A stretch of DNA of 64,000 bases from Herbihabitans rhizosphaerae (GCF_004216555.1 NZ_SGWQ01000001.1:124001-188000); one strand, 5' to 3'; shown: positions 25,895 to 35,787, counted from the stretch's first letter. The notes: generated by a model from the sequence alone, not told the origin. A program made the numbers and translations.

Positions 25895-26394
25895 TGGTCG
25901 ACCTGCTGATCGGCGAGCCGGCCGCAGAGCTCGCCGACCACCCGCAGCTCCTCCTCGGACAGCGCGCTGACGAAGTGGCGGGTGACACCGGCGAGGTGCG
26001 TGCTGGACGCGGCGCGCAGCGTGTCGAACCCGGTGGACGTGAGCCTCGCCACCACGCCGCGCCCGTCCTCGTCCACCCGCTCCCGGACCACCAGCCCGTC
26101 GCGCTCCATCCGGTCGACCAGGCGGGTGACACCCGATCGGGACAGGAGCACCAGCCCGGCCAGTTCGGCCATGCGCAGGCGGTGTTCCGGCGCCTCTACG
26201 AGCTGCACCAGGACGTCGTAGGCGCCGAGTGAAAGTCCTTGCTCAGCAAGGAGTTCCGCCTCGAGGCAGCGGGTTATCCGCGCGTGTGCGCGAAGGAACT
26301 TCCGCCACGCGTCCAGCTGAACCCCCGTCGGTGTGGCTGCGGTGTGCGACTGTGGCACATCGGCTGATGTTACGGAATGGCTGCGATCACGCAC
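25891..26394 (-). CDS. MarR family transcriptional regulator
   Basis: A 167-residue dimeric winged-helix regulator: dimer helix LDAWRKFLRAHARITRCLEA, helix-turn-helix RMAELAGLVLLSRSGVTRLV then DRMERDGLVVRE, wing RVDEDGRGVVARLTSTG and C-terminal dimer helices. The GTG start follows GGGAGG by about 16 bases; later starts are possible. It is divergent from mrp (57 bases apart) and overlaps the shortened NUDIX gene. It may regulate itself and that gene; ligand unknown. Confidence 0.88.
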   Translation of the reverse strand: MRDRSHSVTSADVPQSHTAATPTGVQLDAWRKFLRAHARITRCLEAELLAEQGLSLGAYDVLVQLVEAPEHRLRMAELAGLVLLSRSGVTRLVDRMERDGLVVRERVDEDGRGVVARLTSTGFDTLRAASSTHLAGVTRHFVSALSEEELRVVGELCGRLADQQVDQ

Positions 26395-26451
26395 ACTCTG
26401 GGTATGTCCTCCCGAGATCCGGGGCTATCCGACTTCCGTAGCATGGGAGCC

Positions 26452-27603
26452 GTGACCACCACAGAGTCGACCACAGCACCGGACGTCGAGGCGATCCGCA
26501 AGGCGCTCGCCAGCGTGAACGACCCGGAGATCAACAAGCCGATCACCGACCTCGGCATGGTGAAGGACGTCTCCGTGGCCGACGGCGGTGTGGTGACCGT
26601 CGCGGTGTACCTGACCATCGCCGGCTGTCCGCTGCGCGACAAGATCACCAAGGACGTGACCGCCGCGGTGTCCGCCGTCGCGGGCGTGCGCGACGTGCGG
26701 GTCGAGCTCGACGTGATGAGCGACGAGCAGCGCACCGAGCTGCGCAAGTCGCTGCGCGGCGACGCCGAGGAGCCGAAGATCCCGTTCGCCGAGCCGGGCT
26801 CGCTGACGCGGGTGTACTGCGTCGCGTCCGGCAAGGGCGGTGTCGGCAAGTCCAGCGTGACGGTGAACCTGGCCGTCGCGATGGCCGAGCGCGGGCTGTC
26901 GGTCGGCGTGGTGGACGCGGACATCTACGGGCACTCGGTGCCACGCATGCTCGGCACGACCGAGAAGCCGACCAAGGTCGAGAAGATGATCATGCCGCCG
27001 CAGGCGCACGGCGTGAAGGTGATCTCGATCGGCATGTTCACGCCGGGCAACACCCCGGTGGTGTGGCGCGGGCCGATGCTGCACCGCGCGCTGCAGCAGT
27101 TCCTCGCCGACGTGTTCTGGGGCGACCTGGACGTGCTGCTGCTGGACCTGCCGCCGGGCACCGGCGACATCGCGATCTCGGTGGCGCAGCTGATCCCGAA
27201 CGCGGAGATCCTGGTCGTCACCACGCCGCAGCAGGCCGCCGCCGAGGTGGCCGAGCGGGCCGGCGCGATCGCCCTGCAGACTCGGCAGCGGATCGCCGGC
27301 GTGATCGAGAACATGTCGTGGATGGAGCTGCCGGACGGCACCCGGATGGACGTGTTCGGCACCGGCGGCGGGCAGGTCGTCGCGGACTCGCTGACCCGCG
27401 CGGTCGGCTCGGACGTGCCGCTGCTCGGTCAGGTGCCGCTGGATCCCCGGCTGCGTGAGTCGGGCGACGACGGCACGCCACTGGTCACGCACGAGCCGAC
27501 CGCCCCCGCGTCCGTGGTGCTGCGCGAGGTCGCCGGCAGGCTGTCCCAGCGCGCCCGCGGTCTGGCCGGCCGCATGCTCAACGTGTCCCCTGCGGGCCGC
27601 TGA
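26452..27603 (+). CDS. mrp: Mrp/ApbC family iron-sulfur carrier ATPase
   Basis: A 383-residue P-loop NTPase that carries or assembles Fe-S clusters. An N-terminal MIP18/DUF59 domain (about 10-90: ALASVNDPEINKPITDLGMV; IAGCPLRDKITKDV) is fused to the ParA-like Mrp domain with deviant Walker A SGKGGVGKSS (about 125), VDADIYGHSVP and DLPPGTGDIA. The C-terminal C-x2-C of E. coli Mrp is absent (MSWMELPDGTRMDVFG instead), which is usual in actinobacteria. The GTG at 26452 fits homologue starts best; an ATG at 26443 is possible. Confidence 0.9.
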   Translation: MTTTESTTAPDVEAIRKALASVNDPEINKPITDLGMVKDVSVADGGVVTVAVYLTIAGCPLRDKITKDVTAAVSAVAGVRDVRVELDVMSDEQRTELRKSLRGDAEEPKIPFAEPGSLTRVYCVASGKGGVGKSSVTVNLAVAMAERGLSVGVVDADIYGHSVPRMLGTTEKPTKVEKMIMPPQAHGVKVISIGMFTPGNTPVVWRGPMLHRALQQFLADVFWGDLDVLLLDLPPGTGDIAISVAQLIPNAEILVVTTPQQAAAEVAERAGAIALQTRQRIAGVIENMSWMELPDGTRMDVFGTGGGQVVADSLTRAVGSDVPLLGQVPLDPRLRESGDDGTPLVTHEPTAPASVVLREVAGRLSQRARGLAGRMLNVSPAGR

Positions 27604-27788
27604 CCCGCACCAACGCCGATGACAGCGAAATGACAGTGCTGTCTGGTTAGGTCTTCACGCCGGCAGGTCCCGCCCTGGGGAGGAGTGGGACGGCGGGCCG
27701 GGGATGCGCGTGCAGGGGAGGCGCTCGCATCCCCGCCCGGCCGGCCTCTGGTGATTCTCACGTTGACAACCGCTCCAACGCCCTTGGC

Positions 27789-27810
27789 GTACTTTAGCCC
27801 GCTAAAGTAC
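27789..27810. repeat. ACTTTAGC palindrome, copy 1
   Basis: GTACTTTAGC and GCTAAAGTAC are perfect ten-base arms around CC. The same core recurs at 27975 and 54430. This copy lacks the longer flanking similarity that the other two share. Confidence 0.8.
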
Positions 27811-27871
27811 GCGCGGAAGCTCACGGAGGGTGAAGGGCGCCGCGTCGCACGCGTCGGGTTGTCAGGCCGAA

Positions 27872-27892
27872 AGTTGTTGCGGCGCAACAACT
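27872..27892. terminator. hairpin between mrp and tatB
   Basis: AGTTGTTGC (27872-27880) and GCAACAACT (27884-27892) form a perfect nine-base stem with a GGC loop. It could stop transcripts arriving from mrp (270 bases upstream) or from the tatB operon. No U-tract follows. Confidence 0.4.
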
Positions 27893-27972
27893 CTTCCCTC
27901 GGCATCATGAATGTCGCTGATCACGCTGGGCTACATATGCGCGTCGTTTGACAACCGCGGCGGCTCATGCGT

Positions 27973-28073
27973 GCGTACTTTAGCCCGCTAAAGTCCGTCG
28001 GCGATCACAAAAGCGCAGGTCAACGACGTGCAGGCGAGCGGCCAGAACGTGAAGAGTGTTGCAGGTGGGCGCG
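27973..28073. repeat. 101-bp dispersed element, copy A
   Basis: Starts GCGTACTTTAGCCCGCTAAA and continues with shared blocks GCGCAGGTCA, ACGTGAAG-A-GTGTTGC and GGGCGCG. Copy B at 54428-54530 has the same blocks at the same spacing. It ends 43 bases beyond the tatB stop codon (reverse strand), so it lies downstream of a gene, as copy B does. Confidence 0.75.
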
Positions 28074-28116
28074 AGTGCGGCGGCGGGTCACACTCACGGT
28101 GAAGTTGATCGGCGCG

Positions 28117-28521
28117 TCAGGTCGCGTCCGGGTCGAACGGGGGCTTCTCGCCCTTGGTCAGCGGCGGGCTGTCCGAGGTGGGCGCGGCCGGCGCCGGCGC
28201 GGCCGGATCGGTGTACCCGTTGGCCTTGTAGCCGCCGTTGCCCGGCTTGTTCCAGTCGTCGTCCAGCAGGTGCTGGCTGACCGCGCGCTTCGGGTCGAAG
28301 TTCCGCAGGCCCTGCAGGTCCTGCAGCGGCTTGCGCAGCTCGTCGTACTCCGGGCCCAGTTCCGTACGCAGCTGCTCACGCGCGCCGGTGGCGTACTGGC
28401 GGACCTTGCGCACGTTGCGGCCGAGCCACGCGGCGGCCGACGGCAGCCGCTCCGGCCCCAGGATGAAGAGCCCGGCGACCACGATCACCAGGATCTCGGC
28501 CCACCCGATGCTGTCGAACAT
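28117..28521 (-). CDS. tatB: Sec-independent protein translocase TatB
   Basis: A 134-residue Tat component. The N-terminal membrane helix with the essential Glu is clear ([20 protein letters not shown], then LGPERLP), followed by the amphipathic helix [16 protein letters not shown] and a Pro-rich disordered tail. TatB binds twin-arginine signal peptides with TatC. ATG at 28521 was chosen for the GGAGG ten bases upstream. It is the last gene of sigE-rseA-htrA-tatB, the same order as in mycobacteria. Confidence 0.92.
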   Translation of the reverse strand: MFDSIGWAEILVIVVAGLFILGPERLPSAAAWLGRNVRKVRQYATGAREQLRTELGPEYDELRKPLQDLQGLRNFDPKRAVSQHLLDDDWNKPGNGGYKANGYTDPAAPAPAAPTSDSPPLTKGEKPPFDPDAT

Positions 28522-28555
28522 GCAGCGCACACCTCCGCTGCCAGCCTAGCCAAAG

Positions 28556-30097
28556 TCAGTCGGATTGGAGGGTGACCTGGACGGTCAACTGGCTGCCCTG
28601 GCGGGCGAGTTGCACGGGGACCGTCGCCCCGATGGCGTGCTGGCGAACGGCGACGGTCAACTCGGCCGCGTTGCGCACCGTCCGGTCGCCGATCTTGGTG
28701 ATCACGTCGTCCTGCTGGATGCCGGCCTTCGCACCGGCGCTGTCCGCCTGGACGTTCACCACCAGCGCGCCCTCGGAGGTCTCCGCGGACACCGATCGCG
28801 CGTTCACGCCCAGATCGGCGTGCTGCACCTTGCCGGTCTGGATCAGCGACTCGGCGATGCGCTTGACCGCGTTCACCGGGATCGCGAAGCCGAGGCCGAT
28901 CGAGCCGTCGTTGCCCTCGCTGGAGCGGATCGAGGAGTTGATGCCGACCAGCGCACCGGTGGAGTCGACCAGCGCGCCGCCCGAGTTGCCCTTGTTGATC
29001 GCCGCGTCGGTCTGGATCGCGTCGTAGCTGATCGGCGGCTCGCCGTTGTCGCCGGCGGCGGTGACCGGACGGTGCAGCGCGCTGACGATGCCCTCGGTGA
29101 CCGTGTCGGCCAGGCCCAGCGGCGATCCGATGGCGACCACCGTGTCGCCGACCTTGAGGCTGTCGGAGTTGCCCAGCTGCACCACGGTCGGGTTGGTGAC
29201 CTCGACCTTCACCACGGCGAGGTCGGTCTTCGGGTCACGACCGACCACGCGGGCCGGTGCGCGGGTGCCGTCGTTGAACACGGCGGTGATCTTGGCGCTG
29301 GTGTCCCGGGAGGCCGGCGCGACCACGTGGTCGTTGGTGACGATGTACCCGCCCGCCTGGATCACCACGCCGGAGCCGACACCGGCGAGCTGGTTGCCCC
29401 GCACCTCGATGGACACCACGCCTCGGGTGACCCGGCCGGCGATCTCGGCGATCGAACCGGCCTGGCGCTCCTTGCCCGGCGACACCTCGGACAGCGTGAC
29501 CGAGCCGTCGGTGAGGTCCTCGCCCTGGTTGGCCAGGAACCAGCCGGCGACCCCGCCCACGGTGCCGATCAGCAGCGCCACCAGGCCGAGCACGCCCAGC
29601 GCGAGCGGCTTGACGGTCCGGCCGAACAGCACCTGGGACAGGCTCAGCATCGAGCCCGGAGTGGTCGGCTTGGACTTCTTCTCGTCGTCGGAGTCCTCCG
29701 GCCCGACGGCCGGCGGGCCGATCATGGCGCCGGCGCCCGGGTCGCGCCACGGGTTCGGCTCGTCGCCCTTGCCGGCCCACAGCGGGTCGTCCTTGCCGTC
29801 GTCGGGCGGCGCGGCGTCCGGCGGGCGCTGTAGCACGGTGTCGGGCTGGCCGGGTGGCCGACCGAACGCGCTCACCAGCGCCTCGGCCGGCGGCGGGGCC
29901 ATGCCGAGCGAGCGCTGGCCGATGCGGGGGCCGCCGGTACCGCCCGGCGGCGGTGCGAACGCGGAGTCGACGCCGCCCGGCCGGCCGAACACGGCGGCCT
30001 GTGCCGGGTCAACGGGCGTGCGGGTGATCGGGCGCGGGCCGAGCCTGTGCTCGGGCGCGCGCTCGTCACCGTTGCCGTTGTTGGACTGCTCGCTCAT
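28556..30097 (-). CDS. htrA: HtrA/DegP-type membrane serine protease
   Basis: A 513-residue envelope protease. A long Pro/Gly-rich cytosolic N-terminus (about 160 residues) leads to one membrane helix (PLALGVLGLVALLIGTVGGV), then the trypsin-like domain with catalytic His (IVTNDHVV), Asp (KTDLAVVKVEV) and Ser (NKGNSGGALVD), and a C-terminal PDZ domain (GALVVNVQADSAGAKAGIQQ). It would degrade or sense misfolded exported proteins. ATG at 30097 follows GGGGAG. Encoded between rseA and tatB, as in mycobacteria. Confidence 0.93.
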   Translation of the reverse strand: MSEQSNNGNGDERAPEHRLGPRPITRTPVDPAQAAVFGRPGGVDSAFAPPPGGTGGPRIGQRSLGMAPPPAEALVSAFGRPPGQPDTVLQRPPDAAPPDDGKDDPLWAGKGDEPNPWRDPGAGAMIGPPAVGPEDSDDEKKSKPTTPGSMLSLSQVLFGRTVKPLALGVLGLVALLIGTVGGVAGWFLANQGEDLTDGSVTLSEVSPGKERQAGSIAEIAGRVTRGVVSIEVRGNQLAGVGSGVVIQAGGYIVTNDHVVAPASRDTSAKITAVFNDGTRAPARVVGRDPKTDLAVVKVEVTNPTVVQLGNSDSLKVGDTVVAIGSPLGLADTVTEGIVSALHRPVTAAGDNGEPPISYDAIQTDAAINKGNSGGALVDSTGALVGINSSIRSSEGNDGSIGLGFAIPVNAVKRIAESLIQTGKVQHADLGVNARSVSAETSEGALVVNVQADSAGAKAGIQQDDVITKIGDRTVRNAAELTVAVRQHAIGATVPVQLARQGSQLTVQVTLQSD

Positions 30098-30163
30098 CGC
30101 TCCCCGGGTGTCCGACGCCAAACTCCCAGGCACAAGGGTGCCTGGGAGCCGGTGAAGTGGGTG

Positions 30164-30805
30164 TTACCGGCCGGCTGGGACGGCGGGTACGAGCGCCGGC
30201 GAGCTGGTAGGTGCCGGCGGCGCAGGGGACTGCTGGTGGCCGCCGAAGCGGGCGTTCAGGTCGCCGGTGATCGCGGGACGGCCCTGCTCCTGCGGCTCCT
30301 CGCCGCTGCCCGGCAGGGCCAGCGCGAGCGCGCCGATCATGAGGCCGGACACGACGACGCCGGCTCCGGCGCGCCTGCCCATGCCACCCGCACGGCCGAG
30401 GACCGTGCTGCCCTCCCCCAGCTTCGGCGACGAGCCGAGCGGGGCGCTGGTGCCGAGTGGGGCGTCCTTGGCCAGGGCGGCGGCCCGGTCGGGTCGCTGC
30501 ACGACGACCATCTGGCCGTCGGCGGTCATGGCGAGCCCGTCCGGCGAGGACGGAAGATCACAGCTCTGCGGGATCGCCCGCAGGTTGGCCAGCAGGCCGG
30601 CCGGAAGAGACGGTGCGTCGGCCGAGCGAACGGCGGAGCGCGCGGTGCGCTGCGCCTTGATCTCGGCGGCACACGCCGGACAGCGCGCGGCGTGCGTGGC
30701 GACGCGCTCGGTGACCGTGGCGGACAGTTCGCCGTCGACGAATGCCACCACGGCATCCGGAAGCAGGTGTTGCTCGGAGAAGCTCCACCCGCGCAGCTCG
30801 GTCAT
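30164..30805 (-). CDS. rseA: anti-sigma factor RseA-like (SigE regulator)
   Basis: A 213-residue protein whose N-terminus carries a zinc-binding anti-sigma motif ([13 protein letters not shown]-x3-C-x2-C, about residues 38-46). A linker and a likely membrane segment ([20 protein letters not shown], about 150-170) follow, with a Pro-rich extracytoplasmic tail. It would hold SigE inactive until redox or phosphorylation signals release it. Its start overlaps the sigE stop by four bases (ATGA), so the two are coupled. Confidence 0.88.
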   Translation of the reverse strand: MTELRGWSFSEQHLLPDAVVAFVDGELSATVTERVATHAARCPACAAEIKAQRTARSAVRSADAPSLPAGLLANLRAIPQSCDLPSSPDGLAMTADGQMVVVQRPDRAAALAKDAPLGTSAPLGSSPKLGEGSTVLGRAGGMGRRAGAGVVVSGLMIGALALALPGSGEEPQEQGRPAITGDLNARFGGHQQSPAPPAPTSSPALVPAVPAGR

Positions 30806-31476
30806 ACCGAACCCTCCCGTGCCAACTCTCGCCGCCGCTCCAGCGACGCCCGCAGCGCCTGCCTGCCGCGGTGGATCCTGCTGCGCACAGTACCGAGTTT
30901 CACTCCGAGGGTGGCACCGATCTCCTCATATGACAGACCTTCGACGTCACACAGCACGACCGCGGCGCGGAACTCGGGCGGCAGTTCGTCGAGCGCGGCC
31001 TGCAGGTCCGGGTCCAGGTGGGTGGCCGCGTACACCTGCTCGGGGCTCGGGTCGTCGCCCACGATGCGGTCGGTGTCCTCGGGCAGGCCCTCCATGCGCA
31101 GCCGGGAGCGGCGGCGCACCATGTCCAGGAACAGGTTCGTGGTGATCCGGTGCAGCCAGCCCTCGAACGTGCCGGGCTTGTACGACGCGAGCGAGCGGAA
31201 CACCCGGATGAACGTCTCCTGGGTGAGGTCCTCGGCGTCGTGCGCGTTGCCGGACAGCCGGTACGCCAGGCGATACACGCGGTCGGCGTGTTCGCGCACC
31301 ACCTCGTCCCACGACGGCGGTGTCCAGCTGGTCTGCTCGGCGAGCTCGACCGGCTGTGGCTGCGTCTGGGGCTCCTCGTGTGTTCCAGTGGAACTCTGCG
31401 TCGAGGTCTGCATCGGGTGGGTACGCACCTCCTGGCGACGATCGTGTCTGCCGGAGTCAACGTTCGGATCGGTCAC
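30802..31476 (-). CDS. sigE: RNA polymerase sigma factor SigE (ECF)
   Basis: A 224-residue extracytoplasmic-function sigma factor. Region 2 ([36 protein letters not shown]) recognises the -10 element and region 4 ([36 protein letters not shown]) the -35. The GTG at 31476 was chosen because AGGGG sits six bases upstream; an ATG at 31413 (162 codons upstream of the end of region 2) is an alternative, and several starts are known for mycobacterial SigE. The operon with rseA, htrA and tatB points to envelope-stress control. Confidence 0.9.
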   Translation of the reverse strand: MTDPNVDSGRHDRRQEVRTHPMQTSTQSSTGTHEEPQTQPQPVELAEQTSWTPPSWDEVVREHADRVYRLAYRLSGNAHDAEDLTQETFIRVFRSLASYKPGTFEGWLHRITTNLFLDMVRRRSRLRMEGLPEDTDRIVGDDPSPEQVYAATHLDPDLQAALDELPPEFRAAVVLCDVEGLSYEEIGATLGVKLGTVRSRIHRGRQALRASLERRRELAREGSV

Positions 31477-31583
31477 TGTGTTCCCCTGTCCCCCGATTGT
31501 CCCGAGTGTGCGCTGTCGAGCCTCAAATATGGCCGCCCGTGATGTGACCGTAGTGAGAGCTTGCTGAGATGCGCCTGAGAGTT

Positions 31584-33005
31584 TCATCGCGGGCACCACA
31601 CGTCACGTTTCGGCAGGTCACCGCGCACCAGGAAGGTGGTGGCGGTCACGGTCGCGCAGGCGTTGCCGGTGTGCGGATAGACGCCGTGCCCACCCTGGTC
31701 GACGGTGACCAGCCGGGCCCGCTCGCCGAGTGCGGCGCGCATGGCGACCGCGCCCGAGTGCGGTGTGGCCGGGTCGCGCAGGTTCTGCGTCAGCAGCACG
31801 TTGCTCGGGCCGTTGTCGGTGATCTTCATCACCAGCTCGGCCGGCTTGGCCGGCCAGAACGCGCACGGCCAGATGTTGGACGGCAGGCCGTTGGTGATCG
31901 GATGGCGCAGCCGGTCGACGTGCACCTGGACCTGGTGCAGCGCGACGTTGTCCGGCCAGCCCGCGTCACCGCACACGATCGCCCACAACGGGGCGCCGAA
32001 CGGCAGCTTGCCGCCCGGCCCCGGCGGGGTCTCGCCGCGCTTGACCGCCTGCCACAGCTTCGCCGTGCCGTCGAACGCGCGGTCGCTGTAGAGCCCGTAC
32101 CGGGTCGCGGCGCGGAAGGAGTTGCCGGGCATCGGGACCGGGCGCGCGTCGAGTTGGGCGGCAAGTCCGAGGTAGGTGTCGCGCACGGCCCGCCGGGTGG
32201 CGCCGAGCCCGTACTCGGCGTGCCGGCCCGCGAGCCAGTCCGCGAACTCGTCGAACCGCTCCTCGGGCGCCGGCCCCCAGTCGCGCCAGCCCTCCCGCCA
32301 GATCTTGTTCGGGTCGAACACGCTGTCCAGCACGATCCGGTCGGAGCGCTCGGGGAACAGCGTCGTGTACACCGCGCCGAGGTAGGAGCCGTAGGAGACG
32401 CCGAGGTAGGAGATCTTCTGCTCGCCGAGTGCGGTCCTGATCAGGTCCATGTCGCGGGCGGTGTTGGCGGTGATGTGCGGCAGCAGGTCGCCGTGGTGGC
32501 GGCCGCACTGCTCGGCGACCTGGCGGGAGTAGGCGACCGACGCGGCGATGTCACCGTCGGGCGCCGGATACGGGAACAGCTTCGTCGGGTCGAGCTGCTC
32601 AGGGGTGAGCTGACAGTGGACCGGCGTGCTGCGGCCGACGCCACGCGGGTCGAAGCCGATCAGGTCGTAGCTGTCGGTCAACTCGCGCGGCGCCGTCGCG
32701 GCGATCGTGAGCGGCAGGTCGAGCCCGGGGACGCTGGGGCCGCCGGGGTTGAGCAGCAGCACGCCGCGCCGCCGGGCCGGGTCGGCGGCCTTGAGTCGGG
32801 ACACCGCGACCTCGATCGTCGGGCCGTCCGGCGCGCGATGGTCACGCGGCACGGTGAGCGTGGCGCACTCCAGCGCGAGCCCGTCCGGGCAGGCGTGCCA
32901 GGTGATCGGGTCACTCGTGCTCGGGGCCGCCACCGCCAGCGGGACCACGATGGCCGTCGCGATCAGCGAGGCGAGGACGCCGGCCGCGAGATGTCTGCGT
33001 CGCAC
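31584..33005 (-). CDS. secreted alpha/beta hydrolase with TAP-like C-terminus
   Basis: A 473-residue exported peptidase of the tripeptidyl-aminopeptidase-like group. A Sec signal peptide (residues 1-27) is followed by an alpha/beta hydrolase fold: oxyanion region [22 protein letters not shown], nucleophile elbow [12 protein letters not shown] (Ser near 190), and a C-terminal TAP-like domain with catalytic Asp before NLRDPATP and His in DQGGHGVY. Cysteines near both ends may pair. The GTG start follows GGAGGA. Likely releases N-terminal peptides outside the cell. Confidence 0.9.
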   Translation of the reverse strand: MRRRHLAAGVLASLIATAIVVPLAVAAPSTSDPITWHACPDGLALECATLTVPRDHRAPDGPTIEVAVSRLKAADPARRRGVLLLNPGGPSVPGLDLPLTIAATAPRELTDSYDLIGFDPRGVGRSTPVHCQLTPEQLDPTKLFPYPAPDGDIAASVAYSRQVAEQCGRHHGDLLPHITANTARDMDLIRTALGEQKISYLGVSYGSYLGAVYTTLFPERSDRIVLDSVFDPNKIWREGWRDWGPAPEERFDEFADWLAGRHAEYGLGATRRAVRDTYLGLAAQLDARPVPMPGNSFRAATRYGLYSDRAFDGTAKLWQAVKRGETPPGPGGKLPFGAPLWAIVCGDAGWPDNVALHQVQVHVDRLRHPITNGLPSNIWPCAFWPAKPAELVMKITDNGPSNVLLTQNLRDPATPHSGAVAMRAALGERARLVTVDQGGHGVYPHTGNACATVTATTFLVRGDLPKRDVWCPR

Positions 33006-33159
33006 GTATTCCTCCAGGTTCCGGCGATGTCGAGCACGACTCTCCCGGTTCCGGACACGGCGATCACTGGGCCTGGCACCCGGCCTCGGGTAGGGCGATC
33101 ACCCGTTTCTCCGTGGGGTTGCGCCGATTGCGGAGCGCATCCCGCTAATCTCGCACTCC

Positions 33160-33807
33160 GTGACGTCCGAAACGCCGACACCAGGTGCGGCCGAGCTGCG
33201 TGAGTACGTCGAGGGCTACCTGCCCGAAGACGACACGCTGACCGGCGCGCGGGCACGCGCGTCGGAGCTGGGCTGTCGGCCGGTCGAGCCGAGCACCGGC
33301 GCCGCGCTGCGGTTCCTGTCCGTGGTGCTCGGCGCGCGGGCGGTGGTGGAGGTCGGCACCGGCGCCGGGGTGAGCGGGCTGTACCTGCTGCGCGGCATGG
33401 CCCCCGACGGCGTGCTCACCTCGATCGACGTGGAGCCGGAGCACCAGCGTGCGGCGAAGCGGGCGTTCACCGAGGACAGCGTGCCGCCAGGGCGAACCCG
33501 GTTGATCATGGGTCGGGCGCTGGACGTGCTGCCGCGGCTCACCGACGGCGGCTATGACCTGCTGTTCGTGGACGCGGCGCGGCCGGAGTACCCGAGCTAT
33601 CACGAGCAAGGCGTGCGGCTGTTGCGGCCGGGCGGCGTGATGGTGTTCGACAACGTGCTGTGGCAGGCCAAGCTGATCGACCCGGCGCGGCGCGATCCGG
33701 AGACCACGGCGCTGCGCGAGCTGGCCCGCGCGGTGCGCGACGACAAGCGGCTGGTGCCCGTGCTGCTCCCGCTCGGCGAGGGCCTGCTGGCGGCCGCGCG
33801 CGTCTAA
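33160..33807 (+). CDS. SAM-dependent O-methyltransferase
   Basis: A 215-residue class I methyltransferase of the cation-dependent catechol-O-methyltransferase type. Motif I VVEVGTGAGVSGLYLL (about 62-77), acidic LTSIDVEPEHQRAA, DLLFVDAARPEYPSY and FDNVLWQAK are visible. It lies next to sigE in divergent orientation (with the TAP hydrolase between), as Rv1220c does in M. tuberculosis. Substrate unknown. Confidence 0.88.
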   Translation: MTSETPTPGAAELREYVEGYLPEDDTLTGARARASELGCRPVEPSTGAALRFLSVVLGARAVVEVGTGAGVSGLYLLRGMAPDGVLTSIDVEPEHQRAAKRAFTEDSVPPGRTRLIMGRALDVLPRLTDGGYDLLFVDAARPEYPSYHEQGVRLLRPGGVMVFDNVLWQAKLIDPARRDPETTALRELARAVRDDKRLVPVLLPLGEGLLAAARV

Positions 33808-34097
33808 CCGTCGTTGGTCGCGACCCAGCCGCCGAGTGACACGGCCGCGGCGACGCCGAACAGCATGGTCACCCAGCCGCCAGCGGTCGCGGTCTCATCG
33901 GACCACCACCAGCCCCAGAACACCCCGGCGACGAGCACGAACGGGAACATCACGACCACGCCCGCCGCGAAGGCGGCACCGAGCTTGAGGCCGGACCCGC
34001 CGTGCTGGCCGGCGTCGCCGACCGGCGACATGTGCCACATGCCCTGGTACTGCCCCGGCTGCTCTGGCGATGGCTCGGCGGGCGTGTGGTCATCCAC
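33804..34097 (-). CDS. small membrane protein, hypothetical
   Basis: A 97-residue protein: a Pro/Gln-rich cytosolic N-terminus (about 35 residues), then two membrane segments (LGAAFAAGVVVMFPFVLVAG and VTMLFGVAAAVSLGGWVA) separated by a Trp-rich loop GWWWSDETATAG. It overlaps the convergent methyltransferase stop by four bases. No known family. Confidence 0.6.
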   Translation of the reverse strand: MDDHTPAEPSPEQPGQYQGMWHMSPVGDAGQHGGSGLKLGAAFAAGVVVMFPFVLVAGVFWGWWWSDETATAGGWVTMLFGVAAAVSLGGWVATNDG

Positions 34098-34123
34098 ATC
34101 TCAAGCGTACTCAGCCGACCCCG

Positions 34124-34399
34124 CTAGCGAGGCCGTTCTTCAACTCCGATCGCATGGCCGACTCCGGCGATCAGACCGAGCACCGCGAGCACGCAGGCGC
34201 CGGCCCGCAGGAGCCAGCCGAGCACGCCGACAAGCCCGAGTACGCCCGGCGCTTGGGGCGGCGGCGAACTCGAGTCGACCAGGCGCCCCAGTTCACCGAA
34301 AATGCCGAGCCCGATCCCGATCAGGAACATCACCACAGCGGCGCCGACAGAGCCGGCGGCGACGGCGAGTCCGTAGCGGGGATTGGGTTTCCGTGTCAC
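34124..34399 (-). CDS. small membrane protein, hypothetical
   Basis: A 91-residue protein with two hydrophobic segments (AVAAGSVGAAVVMFLIGIGL and GVLGWLLRAGACVLAVLGLI) and a short basic N-terminus TRKPNPRYG. The GTG at 34399 follows GGGAG by three bases. It is 26 bases upstream of the previous small membrane gene on the same strand; the two may be co-expressed. Function unknown. Confidence 0.55.
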   Translation of the reverse strand: MTRKPNPRYGLAVAAGSVGAAVVMFLIGIGLGIFGELGRLVDSSSPPPQAPGVLGLVGVLGWLLRAGACVLAVLGLIAGVGHAIGVEERPR

Positions 34400-34584
34400 G
34401 GCTCCCAGCTCATCGAACCCCTGCGGCCGGCGACAGCGTGAAACTACTCGACGCGGGCACTTTCCGAGTATGACTCTCCTGTGTCGCCGAAGCTGATCGC
34501 CGAGCACAACGAAGGCAGCTAGCTCGCCGGCCTGTGCCGTACCCTCAAGGCGGAGAGATCGACTCCGCGAAGAGGTCCCCGGTG

Positions 34585-35772
34585 GTGGCAGAGTCGCATT
34601 CGGAGATCGGCCGCAGACTGCGGCAGGTCCGGCACGCTCGTGGCAAGTCGTTGACCGTGATCTCAGGTCTGGCCGGGATATCGCCGTCGTATCTGTCGCG
34701 GCTTGAGAGCGGGGAGCGGGCGCTCGATCGCCGCTCTCTGATCGTCGCGCTGGCGAACGCACTGGAAGTCGCGCCGAGCGAGATCACCACCATGGCCATG
34801 ACGACGCCCGGCGAACTGGATGAAGATCGCTCGCTGAACGCGGTGCGGCTCGCGTTGGTGTCGGTGGCGATGGGCGAGCCGCGGGGCGTCGTTCTGCCCA
34901 TCGACGCTCTTGCCGCACGGGTGACCGAAGTCCTTACCGCACAACGGGACTGTCGGTACGCCGATGTCGGCGAGGCTCTGCCGGGGCTGATCCGGGACCT
35001 GCACACAACCGCCGCCGACGGCAGGAATCGGCGCGAGCTGCTGCACCTGCTCGCTCTGACCCATGTGCAGGGCACGCAGGCGTGGTTGATGGACATCGGA
35101 GCGTCGGTCGACCTCGCGTGGCAGGCGGCGTCGCTGGCGAAGGTTGCCGCCGAGGAACTCGACGCCCCGATGACGCGGGCGGTCAGCGCCTTCGGCACCG
35201 CGTTCGGTCTGCTCGGTGCGGGAGCGTTCGACCTGGCGAACGAGACCCTGGCCGCGACCGAGGTCGGCACCGACAGCAGCGAAGCCATGCAGGTGACGGG
35301 GATGCTGACGTTGGCCACATCGCTCGTCGCGGCGTCCAACGGTAATCAGACCGAACGGGCGGCGGCACTCGATCATGCTGCCGAGCTGGCCGAGCGCACC
35401 GGGGACGGCAACGCGCTGTGGTTCGGGTTCGGCCCATCCAACGTGGGCGTATGGCGTATGAGCGTCGCGCTCGAAGCCGGGGAGCACGCCGAGGCAGCCC
35501 GAATCGCCACGACCGTCGACCCGGCAGCGCTGCCGTCGCCTACCCGGCAGTCCGCCTACTGGCGGGAGTACGGCCGGGCGCTGGCCCGACTGCCACGGCG
35601 CCAGGACGAAGCGGTGCTGATGATCCGGCGTGCGGAGCAGATCTCCCCGGCCCGCGTGCACCGCAACCCGTTCATGCGGTCGGTGATCGCCGAACTGCTG
35701 GCGAAGGCCAAGCGAGACGCGGTTGGTCGGGAACTGCGAGGGATCGCGTACCGCGCTGGGCTTCCGGTGTAG
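34585..35772 (+). CDS. XRE-family helix-turn-helix regulator with long sensor region
   Basis: A 395-residue protein: N-terminal XRE helix-turn-helix (about 5-65: EIGRRLRQVRHARGKSLTVI; SGLAGISPSYLSRLESGERA) followed by about 300 residues of helical repeats, as in WhiJ-like and TPR-type actinobacterial regulators. The GTG at 34585 matches the usual start (VAESHSEIG); GTG at 34582 is equally possible. Immediately downstream are a TTGCCAC palindrome and three small genes, the usual layout for these regulator/small-protein modules. Confidence 0.8.
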   Translation: MAESHSEIGRRLRQVRHARGKSLTVISGLAGISPSYLSRLESGERALDRRSLIVALANALEVAPSEITTMAMTTPGELDEDRSLNAVRLALVSVAMGEPRGVVLPIDALAARVTEVLTAQRDCRYADVGEALPGLIRDLHTTAADGRNRRELLHLLALTHVQGTQAWLMDIGASVDLAWQAASLAKVAAEELDAPMTRAVSAFGTAFGLLGAGAFDLANETLAATEVGTDSSEAMQVTGMLTLATSLVAASNGNQTERAAALDHAAELAERTGDGNALWFGFGPSNVGVWRMSVALEAGEHAEAARIATTVDPAALPSPTRQSAYWREYGRALARLPRRQDEAVLMIRRAEQISPARVHRNPFMRSVIAELLAKAKRDAVGRELRGIAYRAGLPV

Positions 35773-35787
35773 CCCGTTCGGGGGCCT

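Larger units (their letters stand above)
27604..28116. other. 513-bp non-coding region rich in inverted repeats
   Basis: This convergent gap between mrp and tatB has no credible gene and lower GC than its surroundings. It holds two copies of the ACTTTAGC-CC-GCTAAAGT palindrome (27789-27810 and 27975-27994), the second as part of a 101-bp element repeated near 54.4 kb, and a nine-base-arm hairpin AGTTGTTGC-GGC-GCAACAACT (27872-27892). Both palindromes are preceded by TTGACAACCGC (at about 27764 and 27950). Confidence 0.7.

Noticed and set aside
27764-27995. TTGACA-based promoters before the two ACTTTAGC palindromes
   Set aside because: TTGACAACCGC precedes both, but the distance to a TACTTT box is 21-22 bases, too long for a normal sigma site, and no gene lies downstream on that strand.
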